Shown: positions 45,480 through 56,643 of the stretch, in pieces
Position numbering within the stretch: the stretch's first letter is position 1
Layout: every line of letters starts with the position of its first letter
DNA from: an uncultured Granulosicoccaceae bacterium
GTDB taxonomy: Bacteria > Pseudomonadota > Gammaproteobacteria > Granulosicoccales > Granulosicoccaceae
Assembly (NCBI GenBank): GCA_938006335.1
Contig: CALLMF010000020.1
Span: forward strand, 1 to 64,000
Length of the DNA stretch: 64,000 nucleotides
Direction of reading: 5' to 3'
Position numbers and translations under genes: made by a program
Notes under the pieces: generated by a model
What the model saw: the letters and a program-made list of their open reading frames with translations, nothing else
Told to the model about the DNA's origin: nothing
Databases searched by the model: none

Positions 45480-46691
45480 ATGGCTTGGAACGAGCCTGGC
45501 GGAAACGACAACGATCCGTGGGGAAACCGCAAGAACAGCAGCGGTGGCCCACCCGATCTCGATGAAGTCTTCAAGAACGTGCGCGGCAAGATCGACGGCC
45601 TCTTCGGCAAGAAGGGCCCGCGGCGCACCGGTGGTGGCGGTGACGGCGGGTCATCCGGATTTCCGGGTGGCAACATCGGTGGCAAGGGGATCGGCGTGGT
45701 CGCCGGAATTCTTGGCGTGCTGTGGCTGGCGTCCGGCATCTACATCATCGACCCGGCCGAGGCCGGCGTCGTCACCCAGTTTGGTCGCCACGTCAAGACC
45801 ACTGGCGCGGGCCCTCACTGGCACATTCCTTACCCGATTCAGTCAGTCGAGGAAATCAACGTCCAGGAAGTGCGGACGGCGACGCTGCCGGATCAGCTCA
45901 TCCTGACCCAGGACGAAAACCTCGCTGACATCAAGGTCACCGTGCAGTACGTCATCAACAGCGCCGAGGACTACCTGTTCAACGTTCGTGGCCCCGATGA
46001 AACGCTCAATCAGGTCATGGAAAGTGCCCTGCGCGAGGTCATTGGTCAGACCGATCTTGAAGCGGTGCTTACCGCCGGCCGTGAGGTCATCCCGAGCGTG
46101 ACTCGCGACGAAATGCAGACGGTGCTCGACAACTACAACGCCGGCATTGGCATCACCTCGGTCAACTTCGAGAAGGGTCAGCCTCCAGCGGAAGTCCAGG
46201 CAGCGTTCTCCGACGTGATCAAGGCGCGCGAGGATCGCGAGCGGTTCATCAACGAAGCTCAGGGTTACAGCAACGAAGTCGTGCCGCGTGCTCGTGGTGA
46301 TGCACAGCGCATCATCGAGGAATCCCAAGCGTACCGCACCCGAGTCGAGCAGGCTGCCATTGGTGAATCGCAGCGCTTCCTGTCGCTGCTTACCGAGTTT
46401 GAAAAGGCGCCGGAAGTGACTCGTGAGCGTCTGTATATCGAGGCCATGGAAACCGTGTTGGGCAATACCAACAAGGTACTTATCGATAGTGGTGATGGCG
46501 GCGGCAACAGCCTGATGTATCTGCCGATCGACAAGTTGATCGAGCAGGGGAGTAATCGCCAGCAATCGGGAGTCGGTAGCGCACTTTCCAGCTCCAGCAA
46601 CGACTCTCCTCGCTTTGCAGACTTGCCCACACGGGTCGAAGAGGTCGTCCGCGACGCTGCCCGCAGCCGTGACCGGGGGACGCTCCAATGA
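45480..46691 (+). CDS. hflK: HflK, FtsH-regulating SPFH membrane protein
   Basis: 403 aa from the ATG at 45480. Gly/Asn/Asp-rich N-terminus MAWNEPGGNDNDPWGN, a single membrane helix near residues 65-85 (GIGVVAGILGVLWLASGIYI), then the SPFH/prohibitin domain and a coiled coil (VVPRARGDAQRIIEESQAYR). It pairs with HflC round FtsH in the inner membrane. The stop overlaps hflC by 4 bp. Confidence 0.97.
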   Translation: MAWNEPGGNDNDPWGNRKNSSGGPPDLDEVFKNVRGKIDGLFGKKGPRRTGGGGDGGSSGFPGGNIGGKGIGVVAGILGVLWLASGIYIIDPAEAGVVTQFGRHVKTTGAGPHWHIPYPIQSVEEINVQEVRTATLPDQLILTQDENLADIKVTVQYVINSAEDYLFNVRGPDETLNQVMESALREVIGQTDLEAVLTAGREVIPSVTRDEMQTVLDNYNAGIGITSVNFEKGQPPAEVQAAFSDVIKAREDRERFINEAQGYSNEVVPRARGDAQRIIEESQAYRTRVEQAAIGESQRFLSLLTEFEKAPEVTRERLYIEAMETVLGNTNKVLIDSGDGGGNSLMYLPIDKLIEQGSNRQQSGVGSALSSSSNDSPRFADLPTRVEEVVRDAARSRDRGTLQ

Positions 46692-47572
46692 ATCGCATAA
46701 CACACCCGGCCTCGTTGCTCGTCATCGCGCTTGGGCTCTTGATCCTCAGCTCCGCGCTGTTCACGGTCAACGAGCGTGAGAAGGCGATCAAGCTGATGCT
46801 TGGTAACATCGTGCGCTCCGACTACGAGCCTGGCTTGCATTTCAAGATTCCGTTTCTCGAGCGGGTGGTCAAGTTTGATCAACGCATCCTCACCATGGAC
46901 TTGCCGCCAGCGCCTGTCCTGACCAGTGAAGAAAAGAACGTCATTGTCGATGCTTTCGTCAAGTGGCGTATCGAGGATCCTCGACTGTTCTTCACTGCGG
47001 TCAGCGGAAGCGAGCAGTTCGCCAACAACCGATTGGCACAGTTCGCGCGGGAAAGCCTGCGTAACGCCTTCGGTAAGTTGACGATTCGTGAGGTCGTCTC
47101 CTCCGCCCGATCCGGACTGCGCGATTCGATCCGTGAGCCGGTGGATGCGCAAGCGCAGAGCCTCGGGATCGAGGTCGTCGACATGCGCGTCAAGAAGGTC
47201 GAGCTGCCTGAGGACGTGCGCGACTCGGTCTATCAGCGCATGGAGGTTGATCGGGAGAAAATCGCTCGGGAAATCCGCTCCCAGGGAGAGGAGAGCGCCA
47301 AGCGAATCGTCGCCGCTGCGGATCGTATCCGCGAGGAGACGCTGGCGACGGCATATGCCGAGGCCGAGCAAACCCGCGGTACCGGAGACGGTGAGTCGGC
47401 GCGCATCTATGCCGAGGCCTACACCCAGGATCCCGAGTTCTACACGCTGTATCGCTCGCTCAGTGCATACCGGACGGCGTTCAGTGGGAACAACGATGTG
47501 TTGCTCCTCAACCCGGATTCCGAGTTTTTCCGGTACTTCAACGGGCCTGAGGGCACCGCGGCAAGCGAGTAA
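46688..47572 (+). CDS. hflC: HflC, FtsH-regulating SPFH membrane protein
   Basis: 294 aa. One membrane helix at ~8-24 (SLLVIALGLLILSSALFTV), the prohibitin domain with ERVVKFDQRILTMDL, and the coiled coil IRSQGEESAKRIVAAADRI. The FYTLYRSLSAYRTAF C-terminus is typical. It modulates FtsH with HflK. Coupled to hflK by ATGA overlap. Confidence 0.97.
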   Translation: MNRITHPASLLVIALGLLILSSALFTVNEREKAIKLMLGNIVRSDYEPGLHFKIPFLERVVKFDQRILTMDLPPAPVLTSEEKNVIVDAFVKWRIEDPRLFFTAVSGSEQFANNRLAQFARESLRNAFGKLTIREVVSSARSGLRDSIREPVDAQAQSLGIEVVDMRVKKVELPEDVRDSVYQRMEVDREKIAREIRSQGEESAKRIVAAADRIREETLATAYAEAEQTRGTGDGESARIYAEAYTQDPEFYTLYRSLSAYRTAFSGNNDVLLLNPDSEFFRYFNGPEGTAASE

Positions 47573-47596
47573 GGTGTCCGCGGTGCGTAACGCACG

Positions 47597-47782
47597 ATGT
47601 TGACCCAGATTCTGACGGCGGTCGCGCTCGTGTTGGTGATCGAAGGCCTGTTGCCTTGCATCAACCCGGGCGCGTGGAAAAACGCCATGCGACAATTGCT
47701 CGAAGCCGACAACGACCGGATACGACAGGTCGGGCTCGGCAGCATGATCGTCGGGGCATTGTTGCTCGCGTTTGTCCACTGA
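47597..47782 (+). CDS. DUF2065 family small membrane protein
   Basis: 61 aa, two helices (LTAVALVLVIEGLLPCINPG and LGSMIVGALLLAFVH) joined by WKNAMRQLLEADNDRIRQVG. This matches the YjeT/DUF2065 family, regularly found between hflC and hisZ or purA. Function unknown. It sits 24 bases after hflC and is probably in that operon. Confidence 0.9.
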   Translation: MLTQILTAVALVLVIEGLLPCINPGAWKNAMRQLLEADNDRIRQVGLGSMIVGALLLAFVH

Positions 47783-47804
47783 ATCGTCGGGAATCTGTTC
47801 GTCC

Positions 47805-49025
47805 ATGAAATCGGCTCCTTCATCAGAGCGCTGGCGTCTGCCGGACGGAGTAGACGAACTTCAGCCGGCGGCGGTGCGTCGTGTCGAAAGGCTTCGTCAC
47901 GCTTTTTTCGAGCTCGGGGAACGTTGGGGATTTGCACCAGTGTCGCCACCACTTATCGAATCCCTCGATGGGCTCCTCACCGGGACTGCCGAGGTGCTCC
48001 AGCGCGACACCTTTCAGATCGTTGACCAGACCGATGGGCGCACACTCGGCGTGCGCGCGGACATGACGCCCCAGGTAGCGCGGATGGACGCCCAATCGGT
48101 CGGCGGCACCGTGCCGAATCGCTTGCTGTACACGGGTACCGTGCTGCGCACGCGCGCCGATGGTATCGGGGCGAGCCGCAATCCTCAGCAGTTCGGTGCC
48201 GAGCTCTTCGGACATCCTGGCACCGATAGCGACATCGAAGTGGTGCGGCTGATGCTCGAGACCATCCTGCTCGCCGGCATTCCAACACGTTCACTGGTGT
48301 TGGACCTCGGCCACGTCGGCGTCTACGCCGGTCTCGTAACCGCCGCCGATTTTGACGATGACACCCGGGCGGCCGTGTTCGATGCCATGGTGCGCGGGTC
48401 AGTGCCGGATGCGCGTCAGGCCATCAATGCCGATCCGGTGACAGATGCCAGCGCAGAACGGGCGCGTGCCGCGCTGTTGGCCCTGCCGACCTTGCGCGGC
48501 GCAGTCGACGTGCTTGAGCCACTGCGCGCGCGCTGCGGTGGCATTCATCCCCGCGTCGATGATGCACTGGTGCGTATGGAGCGGGTGAGCGGTGCCCTGA
48601 AGGCCACCCACCCGGAGGTCGGCGTGCACATCGATCTGTGCGAACTACGCGGATTCCGCTACCACAACGGGCTGTTGTTTGCGGTTCACGATAACCGTGG
48701 TCAGCAGCTGGCCCGGGGTGGTCGCTACGACGCGGTGGGCGAGGCGTTTGGTAGCGCGAGGGCCGCGACCGGTTTCAGTGGCGATCTCAAGCGACTCTCG
48801 GAACTCTCGCCTGAGTCTGCGGATAATGTTGTGCCGCGTCAGCTGGTTGGTGTGGCTGCGGCGGATCTCGAGCAAGCGGGCGCATGGAATGCGGTCTGTA
48901 CATTGCGAGCCTCAGGGCAGGCCGTGGTGACCCTGCTCCCCGACGCTGATCTTCCTGAAGGCGTTACCTCCAGGCTCGTGCGTAACGGCGCGGATTGGAC
49001 GACACTACCTATCGACGGTGCTTGA
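47805..49025 (+). CDS. hisZ: ATP phosphoribosyltransferase regulatory subunit HisZ
   Basis: 406 aa from the ATG at 47805; a TTG at 47772 is further upstream. HisRS-like catalytic fold without the anticodon domain: motif 2-like TLGVRADMTPQVAR, RLLYTGTVLRTRADG, and the late ELRGFRYHNGLLFAVH and LARGGRYDAVGEAFG. It activates the short form of HisG in histidine synthesis. Missing HisRS residues fit a paralogue rather than a tRNA ligase. Confidence 0.93.
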   Translation: MKSAPSSERWRLPDGVDELQPAAVRRVERLRHAFFELGERWGFAPVSPPLIESLDGLLTGTAEVLQRDTFQIVDQTDGRTLGVRADMTPQVARMDAQSVGGTVPNRLLYTGTVLRTRADGIGASRNPQQFGAELFGHPGTDSDIEVVRLMLETILLAGIPTRSLVLDLGHVGVYAGLVTAADFDDDTRAAVFDAMVRGSVPDARQAINADPVTDASAERARAALLALPTLRGAVDVLEPLRARCGGIHPRVDDALVRMERVSGALKATHPEVGVHIDLCELRGFRYHNGLLFAVHDNRGQQLARGGRYDAVGEAFGSARAATGFSGDLKRLSELSPESADNVVPRQLVGVAAADLEQAGAWNAVCTLRASGQAVVTLLPDADLPEGVTSRLVRNGADWTTLPIDGA

Positions 49026-49052
49026 CGTCACAGTCTCCGCCTGAATTCTTGA

Positions 49053-50381
<1,329 letters not shown>

Positions 50382-50404
50382 CGATGCAAATCCAGGGAGC
50401 GCCC

Positions 50405-50491
<87 letters not shown>

Positions 50492-50619
50492 ATGAGGTGT
50501 CCTGCAACACTGATCCTGAGCCATCTGCCTGGATCAGTCACTACGACGACCGCGTGTCGTGCACCGGGTCGCGAAGAGCGCGTAAGGTACCGAAGAGCGT
50601 TCGACATTGTCAACCGCCC

Positions 50620-50642
50620 GGAGCGTTAAGCGCTCTTTTATT
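50620..50642 (+). terminator. Hairpin with T-run upstream of rnr
   Basis: GAGCG-TTAAG-CGCTC (50621-50635) is followed by TTTTATT. It looks like a small intrinsic terminator on the plus strand, 50 bases before the rnr ATG. The only upstream plus-strand gene is purA, 240 bases away, so it could end purA read-through or act as a leader attenuator of rnr. Confidence 0.4.
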
Positions 50643-50693
50643 CCGTGCACTACCTTTGTGTTCACGCACGTAGTGTCGAGACCCCAAGAAAGC

Positions 50694-53582
50694 ATGAGTG
50701 CCAAAAAACGCGACCGTTCGCCCCCTCGTTCATCCAGGGGGTCGTCAAAGGGGTCATCGAAGCAGGGCGGAAAGCCGCCGGTCAAAGGTGGGTCCAAGGG
50801 GCCTTCGGCCCATGAGGATCCGAATCGTGAGCGCGAGAAGGCACGATACGAGTCGCCGATCGCCAGTCGGGATTTCATTCTGTCTACCTTGCGTGATGTC
50901 AAGGCACCCATGGATATCGAGGCCCTCGGCAAGCGGCTGAATATCATCGATGACGATGGCCGTGAGGCATTGCGTCGGCGAGTCGGCGCGATGTTGCGCG
51001 ACGGCCAGTTGATTCAGAACCGCAAGCGCGGACTGGTGCCGGTAGATTCCGAGGCGCTGCTGACCGGACGTGTCACCGCGCACAAGGATGGCTTCGGATT
51101 CCTGGTGCCGGAAGAGGGAGGGGACGATATCTACCTGAGCCCGCGTCAGATGCGTCAGGTGTTGCACGGTGACCGGATCGTCGGTTCAGTGATAGGGACT
51201 GATCGACGGGGTCGACGTGAAGGGCGCATCGTCGAGGTAGTCGAGCGTGCCAATCAGTCGCTGGTAGGGCGTCTGGTCATTGAGCACGGGGTGTCGTTTG
51301 TGTCACCGGACAACAAACGCATTCATCAGGATCTGATGCTGCCCCCGGATGCGCTTGGCGGTGGCAAGGCGGGCGATATCGTCGTTGCGGAAATTGTCGA
51401 GCAACCGACGGTGCGCCAGCCTCCAGTGGGGCGGGTTGTCGAAGTGCTTGGCGCTCATCTTCAGCCCGGTATGGAAATCGATATTGCATTGCGATCGCAT
51501 GGCATTCCGACTGACTGGCCCGATGCCGTTCAGGACGAAGCTGCTGGCTTGTCGACCGACGTCGAGGAACGCGCCAAGGAGGGTCGCCACGATGTCCGTG
51601 ATCTGCCGTTGATCACCATCGACGGCGCGGATGCTCGCGATTTTGACGATGCGGTGTGGTGTGAGCGCACCGACAAGGGATGGCGCTTGTTGGTCGCCAT
51701 TGCGGATGTTGCGCACTATGTGCGTCCCGGTAGTGCGCTTGACGACGAAGCACAAAACCGGGGGACCTCGGTCTACTTCCCGGGACGGGTGGTGCCGATG
51801 CTACCCGAGGTGTTGTCCAACGGGCTGTGCTCGCTGAATCCGGATGTTGATCGCCTGTGCATGCTGTGCGAGCTGACGCTCGACAAACGCGGCGCACTTC
51901 GTCGTGCACGATTTCATAACGCGGTGATGCGCTCTCACGCCCGCCTCACCTACGATCAGGTGAACGAGATTCTGACTGACAAGACGTCCTCCTTGCGCCA
52001 GAAGCACAGCGCGCTGGTGCCGATGATCGAGGAGTTGCATGCCTTGTACAAGGCCCTGGCCACGTCGCGGGCGCGGCGAGGTGCCATCGAGTTCGATTCG
52101 CGTGAAACGCGTATCGTGTTCGACGACAACCGCAAGATTCAGGAATTGGTCCCGGTTACGCGTAACGATGCACACAAGCTGATCGAGGAGTGCATGATTC
52201 TCGCCAATGTGTCGGCGGCCGCCTTGTTGGAAAAGCATGAGGTGCCAGCCTTGTATCGTGTACATGCAGGGCCCAAGGCCGACCGGCTGGAGGATCTGCG
52301 TTCGTTTCTCGCGCTGCAGAACTTGAGCCTCGGCGGCGGTGTCACGCCAACCGCACTCGACTACGCCGCCCTGGGCGCACAAATCGAGGATCGCCCCGAT
52401 CGACATGTGATACAGACCGTGATGCTGCGTTCGATGCAACAAGCGGTTTATCAACCGGTCAACGAAGGCCATTTTGGCCTCGCGCTGGATCAGTACGCGC
52501 ATTTCACGTCCCCGATTCGTCGATACCCGGATCTGTTGGTCCACCGCGGAATCAAGCATGTACTGACACGGCAGCCCAATGCCGACTATCGATACTCGAT
52601 GTCGCGAATGCAAGGCTTCGGCGAAAGTTGTTCGATCACCGAGCGGCGTGCCGAGGAAGCCTCACGTGAAGTGGTGTCCTGGCTCAAGTGCGAGTACATG
52701 GTTGACCAGATCGGCAAGGAGTTTGCCGGGGTGATCTCTGCGGTGACGTCATTCGGGCTGTTCATCGAACTCGACGGTGTTCATGTCGAGGGGCTCATTC
52801 ACATTACCAATCTCGCTCACGATTACTACCGCTTTGATGCCGCCTCCCAGTGCCTGGTGGGTGAGCGCACCGGCAAGCGCTATCGATTGGGCGATGCCAT
52901 GCGCGTCAGTGTGCAAAGCGTCAATCTCGATGACCGCAAGATCGATTTCGGTGAAGTCGCGCACAAGCCTGCGAGCGGCAAGGCATCACGTGTGCGTACG
53001 GGCAAGGCACGCAAGAAGGAAGACAAGCAATCGCGGCGCAAGCGCAAGCACGAGGATCGAACCACGCTGGCACGTGCCGAACGTCAGCTCAACGAGTCGA
53101 CCAAGCCGAGCAAGTCGGCTGATGTCGCCGCAGCCGTTGTTGACGACACGGCGGCGGTAACGCCGTCTTCAGCGAAAACCGGCGAAAGCGCAGCCGAGAA
53201 GATGGTAGCCAAGAAGGCCACAGCAAAGAAAGCCGCATCAAAGAAGACCGCATCAAAGAAGACCACAGCAAAGAAAGCCGCATCAAAGAAGACCGCATCA
53301 AAGAAGACCGCATCAAAGAAGACCGCATCAAAGAAGACCGCATCAAAGAAGACCGCATCAAAGAAGACCGCATCAAAGAAGGCCACATCAAAGAAGGCCA
53401 CATCAAAGAAGGCCACATCAAAGAAGGCCGCATCAAAGAAGGCCGCATCAAAGAAGGCCACATCAAAGAAGGCCACATCAAAGAAGACCACATCAAAGAA
53501 GGCCACATCAAAGAAGACCGCAGCCAAGAAGACGTCTTCGAAGAAGCGAACACGTCGAAGTCGTTCGGGTAGAGAGCAATGA
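50694..53582 (+). CDS. rnr: Ribonuclease R with a long Lys/Ala-rich repeat tail
   Basis: 962 aa from the ATG at 50694. A basic, Ser/Gly/Lys-rich N-terminus, a winged helix (RDFILSTLRDVKAPMDIEAL), cold-shock domains (VTAHKDGFGFLVPEEG), the catalytic RNB domain with the Asp cluster in DGADARDFDDAVWCE, and an S1 domain (FAGVISAVTSFGLFIELDGV) to residue ~760. It degrades structured RNA 3' to 5'. The last ~200 residues are unusual: a basic linker, an Ala/Thr stretch and then 22 pentapeptides of the KK(A/T)(A/T)S type. E. coli RNase R also has a basic tail but much shorter and not repetitive. The stop overlaps rlmB by 4 bp. Confidence 0.96.
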   Translation: MSAKKRDRSPPRSSRGSSKGSSKQGGKPPVKGGSKGPSAHEDPNREREKARYESPIASRDFILSTLRDVKAPMDIEALGKRLNIIDDDGREALRRRVGAMLRDGQLIQNRKRGLVPVDSEALLTGRVTAHKDGFGFLVPEEGGDDIYLSPRQMRQVLHGDRIVGSVIGTDRRGRREGRIVEVVERANQSLVGRLVIEHGVSFVSPDNKRIHQDLMLPPDALGGGKAGDIVVAEIVEQPTVRQPPVGRVVEVLGAHLQPGMEIDIALRSHGIPTDWPDAVQDEAAGLSTDVEERAKEGRHDVRDLPLITIDGADARDFDDAVWCERTDKGWRLLVAIADVAHYVRPGSALDDEAQNRGTSVYFPGRVVPMLPEVLSNGLCSLNPDVDRLCMLCELTLDKRGALRRARFHNAVMRSHARLTYDQVNEILTDKTSSLRQKHSALVPMIEELHALYKALATSRARRGAIEFDSRETRIVFDDNRKIQELVPVTRNDAHKLIEECMILANVSAAALLEKHEVPALYRVHAGPKADRLEDLRSFLALQNLSLGGGVTPTALDYAALGAQIEDRPDRHVIQTVMLRSMQQAVYQPVNEGHFGLALDQYAHFTSPIRRYPDLLVHRGIKHVLTRQPNADYRYSMSRMQGFGESCSITERRAEEASREVVSWLKCEYMVDQIGKEFAGVISAVTSFGLFIELDGVHVEGLIHITNLAHDYYRFDAASQCLVGERTGKRYRLGDAMRVSVQSVNLDDRKIDFGEVAHKPASGKASRVRTGKARKKEDKQSRRKRKHEDRTTLARAERQLNESTKPSKSADVAAAVVDDTAAVTPSSAKTGESAAEKMVAKKATAKKAASKKTASKKTTAKKAASKKTASKKTASKKTASKKTASKKTASKKTASKKATSKKATSKKATSKKAASKKAASKKATSKKATSKKTTSKKATSKKTAAKKTSSKKRTRRSRSGREQ
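53211..53540. repeat. 22 x 15-bp tandem repeat in the 3' end of rnr
   Basis: Units of AAGAAG + A/GCC + G/ACA + TCA repeat for 330 bases without a break in frame, coding KK-A/T-A/T-S/A. Near-identity of neighbouring units suggests recent expansion, and copy number could differ between strains. It resembles the tails of AlgP and histone-H1-like proteins. Confidence 0.95.
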
Positions 53583-54382
53583 CAAGCGACTCCCGCACCG
53601 GTGAAGTCGATGCTGCACGGCTTGTGGGCGGCATGCATGCTGTCGCTGCGCTGATCGAGTCGAGACCTCGGGACATCGAGGTGCTGCATCACGCCGAGCG
53701 CCGACGTGATGCGCGCATGCTCGGTGTCCTGGATGCTGCTCGTGAGGCTGGTGTGCGGTGCCAGGCCGGTGACAGGGCAGCGCTGTCGCGTCTTGCCGAA
53801 ATGGCCAGTCTGACCGCTCACCAGGGCGTGATCGCCGAGTTGCGATCGTCAGCGGGTGGGCCACAGCGCGATGGACTGCTGGAGCATCTGGCCGCGCTTG
53901 ATGGTCCGAGCCTGGTGCTGGTGCTCGACGAAATCCAGGACCCGCACAACCTCGGTGCCTGCTTGCGCAGCGCAAAAGCGGCGGGCGTGTCCGCAGTCAT
54001 CACCACTACCGATAACAGCGTGGGAGCGACCCCGGTCGTCCGCAAGGTCGCAGCGGGTGCGGTGGAGACGATTTCCTGGTTCAGGGTCCCGAATCTGGCG
54101 CGCGCGATTGACGAGTTGAAAAGCGCCGGGATCTGGGTCTATGGTGCGGCGGGCGAGGCCGATACGGCCCACTATGAAGTCGACCTGTCAGGTCCTGTCG
54201 CACTGGTCATGGGGGCCGAGGGCAGAGGCCTTCGGCGGCTCACTCGTGAGCGTTGCGACTCGCTGTTCTCGATTCCCATGCCGGGTGACGTCGAGAGTCT
54301 CAATGTATCGGTAGCGACCGGCGTCGCGTTGTTCGAGGCCTGCCGTCAACGCGCGGTCAAGGCGTCCGCCAGTCCCGGCTGA
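53579..54382 (+). CDS. rlmB: 23S rRNA (guanosine-2'-O-)-methyltransferase RlmB
   Basis: 267 aa SpoU/TrmH-family SPOUT enzyme that methylates G2251 of 23S rRNA. N-terminal substrate domain (VGGMHAVAALIESRPRDIEV), then motif 1 LDEIQDPHNLGACLRSAKAAG, motif 2 ALVMGAEGRGLRRLT and motif 3 IPMPGDVESLNVSVATGVAL with the knot. ATGA overlap with rnr, as in many gammaproteobacteria. Confidence 0.97.
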   Translation: MTSDSRTGEVDAARLVGGMHAVAALIESRPRDIEVLHHAERRRDARMLGVLDAAREAGVRCQAGDRAALSRLAEMASLTAHQGVIAELRSSAGGPQRDGLLEHLAALDGPSLVLVLDEIQDPHNLGACLRSAKAAGVSAVITTTDNSVGATPVVRKVAAGAVETISWFRVPNLARAIDELKSAGIWVYGAAGEADTAHYEVDLSGPVALVMGAEGRGLRRLTRERCDSLFSIPMPGDVESLNVSVATGVALFEACRQRAVKASASPG

Positions 54383-54531
54383 ATACCCCTGAGTGATGCC
54401 AAAGACCCCTGTCTCTGGTAGTCTTGTGCGGCTGCATCCGCCGACTTTGTCCGTGTGGGTGTCCACTTCCTCGTCCAGCCCTCAGTGCCACAGATTGCCA
54501 TGGGGCGGGCGTTTACCCACAGGGAGCATTT

Positions 54532-54939
54532 ATGCGTCACTACGAAATTGTGTTTCTGGTCCATCCGGACCAGTCCGAGCAGGTCCCCGCGATGATCGAG
54601 CGCTATCGCGGCATCATCGAGAGCCACGAAGGTGTGGTCCATCGCCAGGAAGATTGGGGCCGTCGTCAGCTCGCTTACCCGATCAACAAGATCTACAAGG
54701 CTCACTACACTCTTCTCAACATCGAGTGCAACCAGATTGCGATCGACGAGCTCACCAGCGCGTTCAAGTTCAACGACGCCGTGATTCGTCACATGGTCCT
54801 GCTCATGGACCGCGCCATCACCGATGCCTCTCCGCTGGTCAAGAAGGAAGAGACACGCAGCGAAGAAGGCACTAGCCGCACCGAAGAGGCGGAACCGGCT
54901 GTCGAGACCGACACCGCCGCTGTAGCTACCGATAGCTGA
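54532..54939 (+). CDS. rpsF: 30S ribosomal protein S6
   Basis: 135 aa from the ATG at 54532 with GGGAG nine bases upstream. [39 protein letters not shown] and [18 protein letters not shown] are standard. The C-terminal ~35 residues are acidic, Glu/Thr-rich, as often in gammaproteobacterial S6, where RimK adds glutamates. It partners S18, coded next. The 149-base leader may hold an S6:S18 autoregulatory site, but I cannot draw it with confidence. Confidence 0.98.
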   Translation: MRHYEIVFLVHPDQSEQVPAMIERYRGIIESHEGVVHRQEDWGRRQLAYPINKIYKAHYTLLNIECNQIAIDELTSAFKFNDAVIRHMVLLMDRAITDASPLVKKEETRSEEGTSRTEEAEPAVETDTAAVATDS

Positions 54940-54956
54940 ATCAGGGAGAAGCCGAT

Positions 54957-55181
54957 ATGTCACGTTATTTCCGACGCCGCAAGTACTGCCGTTTCACCGC
55001 TGAAGGCATCACCGAGATCGATTACAAGGACCTTGAGTTGCTCAAGGGCTTCGTGACCGAAACCGGCAAGATCGTCCCGAGCCGAATCACGGGTACCAAG
55101 GCGCGCTATCAGCGTCAGCTTGCTACGGCCATCAAGCGTGCGCGCTACATCGCCTTGTTGCCGTACACGGATCAGCACTGA
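54957..55181 (+). CDS. rpsR: 30S ribosomal protein S18
   Basis: 74 aa, typical length. [40 protein letters not shown] and [20 protein letters not shown] are the family sequence. Binds S6 in the 30S platform. GGGAG precedes the ATG by about ten bases. Confidence 0.99.
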   Translation: MSRYFRRRKYCRFTAEGITEIDYKDLELLKGFVTETGKIVPSRITGTKARYQRQLATAIKRARYIALLPYTDQH

Positions 55182-55230
55182 GTCAGTCCTGCCGCTTTTC
55201 GCGGCGAGGCTCAGGCGCTATCCGAGCGAC

Positions 55231-56139
55231 ATGATCTTCATCGCACGGCTTGCCGACCGCAGTCCATCGGTTGCGGCGGCCATCGCTTCCGCGCTGCAGG
55301 TAATTGCGCTGATGACCCTGCCGTATTTCGGGGTGCTTGCCGTTGTGCCAGCCACTCTGAGCGGTGCGGTCATCGCCTACGTCATCTTGCGGCGCGGGTC
55401 GTCAGCGGTGACGCGGGTGTTGGCGTTTGCGTTTGCCGGTCTCGCTCTGCTGTCTATCGCCATGGTTGGATCGGCAGTGTCGCTGCCGCTGATGGCGGTC
55501 GTGTCCTGGGTTCCGGTTGGCATCGCCGCCGTCGCGCTTGCGCGCTCGGCGAGTCTCGCCGTTGCCATCATCTCGAATGTCTTGCTTGCCATGCTGGGTG
55601 TGTTGGTATTTGCCGCTGTGGTCGGCGACGTTGCTGCCTGGTGGCAGCCGATGCTCGACAGTGCGCTGGGCGACATGATCAACCAGCGTGGTGTGGATGT
55701 CGAGGCGCTCGAAATCAGTGCCGCCAGCGCTCGTGGCGCCGATTGGATGACGGGAGCCGTCGGCGTGTCGTTCGTCATGTCTGCGGTGCTGCAACTGTTC
55801 ATCGCACGGCACTGGCAAGCGGTGCAGGTCAATCCGGGCGGGTTCCGGGGCGATTTTCACAACCTGAGGTTCGGCCGGACTGCGGCGCTCGTGACGCTCG
55901 CGCTCATTGCCGGCGCTGCTGTATTCATGCTTCCTGCGTTGCGGGCGGTGGCGATGATCGCCGGCGCGGCATTCGCTCTGCAGGGGTTGTCTGTTCTGCA
56001 TTCGCTGATCGCCTCCCGCGGCTTGTCCGTCGGTTGGTTGGTTGGCGTCTATACACTGCTCATCATTCCCCAGACCTGGTTGCTGCTCGCAGCGCTCGGT
56101 CTTCTGGACAACTACGTGTCCTTGCGGCGACCCGCCTGA
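55231..56139 (+). CDS. DUF2232-like multi-spanning membrane protein
   Basis: 302 aa from the ATG at 55231, about eight helices, Ala/Val/Leu-rich, no soluble domain. It occupies the slot between rpsR and rplI where many gammaproteobacteria have a DUF2232 (YybS-like) protein. Recognisable features are weak ([40 protein letters not shown]). Function unknown. Confidence 0.72.
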   Translation: MIFIARLADRSPSVAAAIASALQVIALMTLPYFGVLAVVPATLSGAVIAYVILRRGSSAVTRVLAFAFAGLALLSIAMVGSAVSLPLMAVVSWVPVGIAAVALARSASLAVAIISNVLLAMLGVLVFAAVVGDVAAWWQPMLDSALGDMINQRGVDVEALEISAASARGADWMTGAVGVSFVMSAVLQLFIARHWQAVQVNPGGFRGDFHNLRFGRTAALVTLALIAGAAVFMLPALRAVAMIAGAAFALQGLSVLHSLIASRGLSVGWLVGVYTLLIIPQTWLLLAALGLLDNYVSLRRPA

Positions 56140-56179
56140 GGGCTCGCCGTGTCACGTTCATTTTATTTGGAGACCCTTC

Positions 56180-56635
56180 ATGCAAGTCATCCTTCTTGAA
56201 AAGATCGACAACATCGGATTGCTCGGCGATCTGGTAGACGTCAAGGCAGGTTTTGCCCGCAACTTCCTGTTGCCACAGGGCAAGGCCGAAATGGCTACCG
56301 AAGACAACATTGAGGCGTTCAAGCAACGTCGTGCCGAGCTCGAGAAGCAGCAGGCCGAGGTGCTTGCTGACGCAAACGCACGGGCCAAGAAGCTCGAGGG
56401 CGCTACCGTCACCGTGACGTCGCGTTCGGGTACCGAAGGCAAGTTGTTCGGCTCGGTCGGCACCGAGGAAATCCGCCAGGCGCTGGAAGCGGCCGGTCAC
56501 ACCGTAGAGAAGCGCGAAGTACGTCTGCCCGATGGGCCTTTTCGCAGCGTCGGTGAGTTCCCGATCAACCTGCATCTGCACAGCGATGTTGACGTTGAAG
56601 TTACCGTCAACGTGGTTGGCGAAGAAGCTGACTGA
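56180..56635 (+). CDS. rplI: 50S ribosomal protein L9
   Basis: 151 aa. [20 protein letters not shown] and the RNA-binding [19 protein letters not shown] begin the N-domain; the long connecting helix ([20 protein letters not shown]) leads to the C-domain. GGAG ten bases before the ATG. Stabilises the L1 stalk base. Standard length. Confidence 0.99.
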   Translation: MQVILLEKIDNIGLLGDLVDVKAGFARNFLLPQGKAEMATEDNIEAFKQRRAELEKQQAEVLADANARAKKLEGATVTVTSRSGTEGKLFGSVGTEEIRQALEAAGHTVEKREVRLPDGPFRSVGEFPINLHLHSDVDVEVTVNVVGEEAD

Positions 56636-56643
56636 GGTCGTCC

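Noticed and set aside
46265-47806. 513-codon minus-strand frame over hflK-hflC
   Set aside because: It is antisense to two well-conserved genes with intact SPFH motifs; long antisense frames are common at high GC.
50510-50537. CTGATCC...GGATCAG inverted repeat upstream of tRNA-Leu
   Set aside because: Seven-base arms with a 14-base loop and no neighbouring signal are within what chance gives in this region.
53084-53821. Long minus-strand reading frame rich in FFDAVFFDVAFFD
   Set aside because: It is the antisense of the 15-bp repeats in rnr; the repeats open other frames by their composition.
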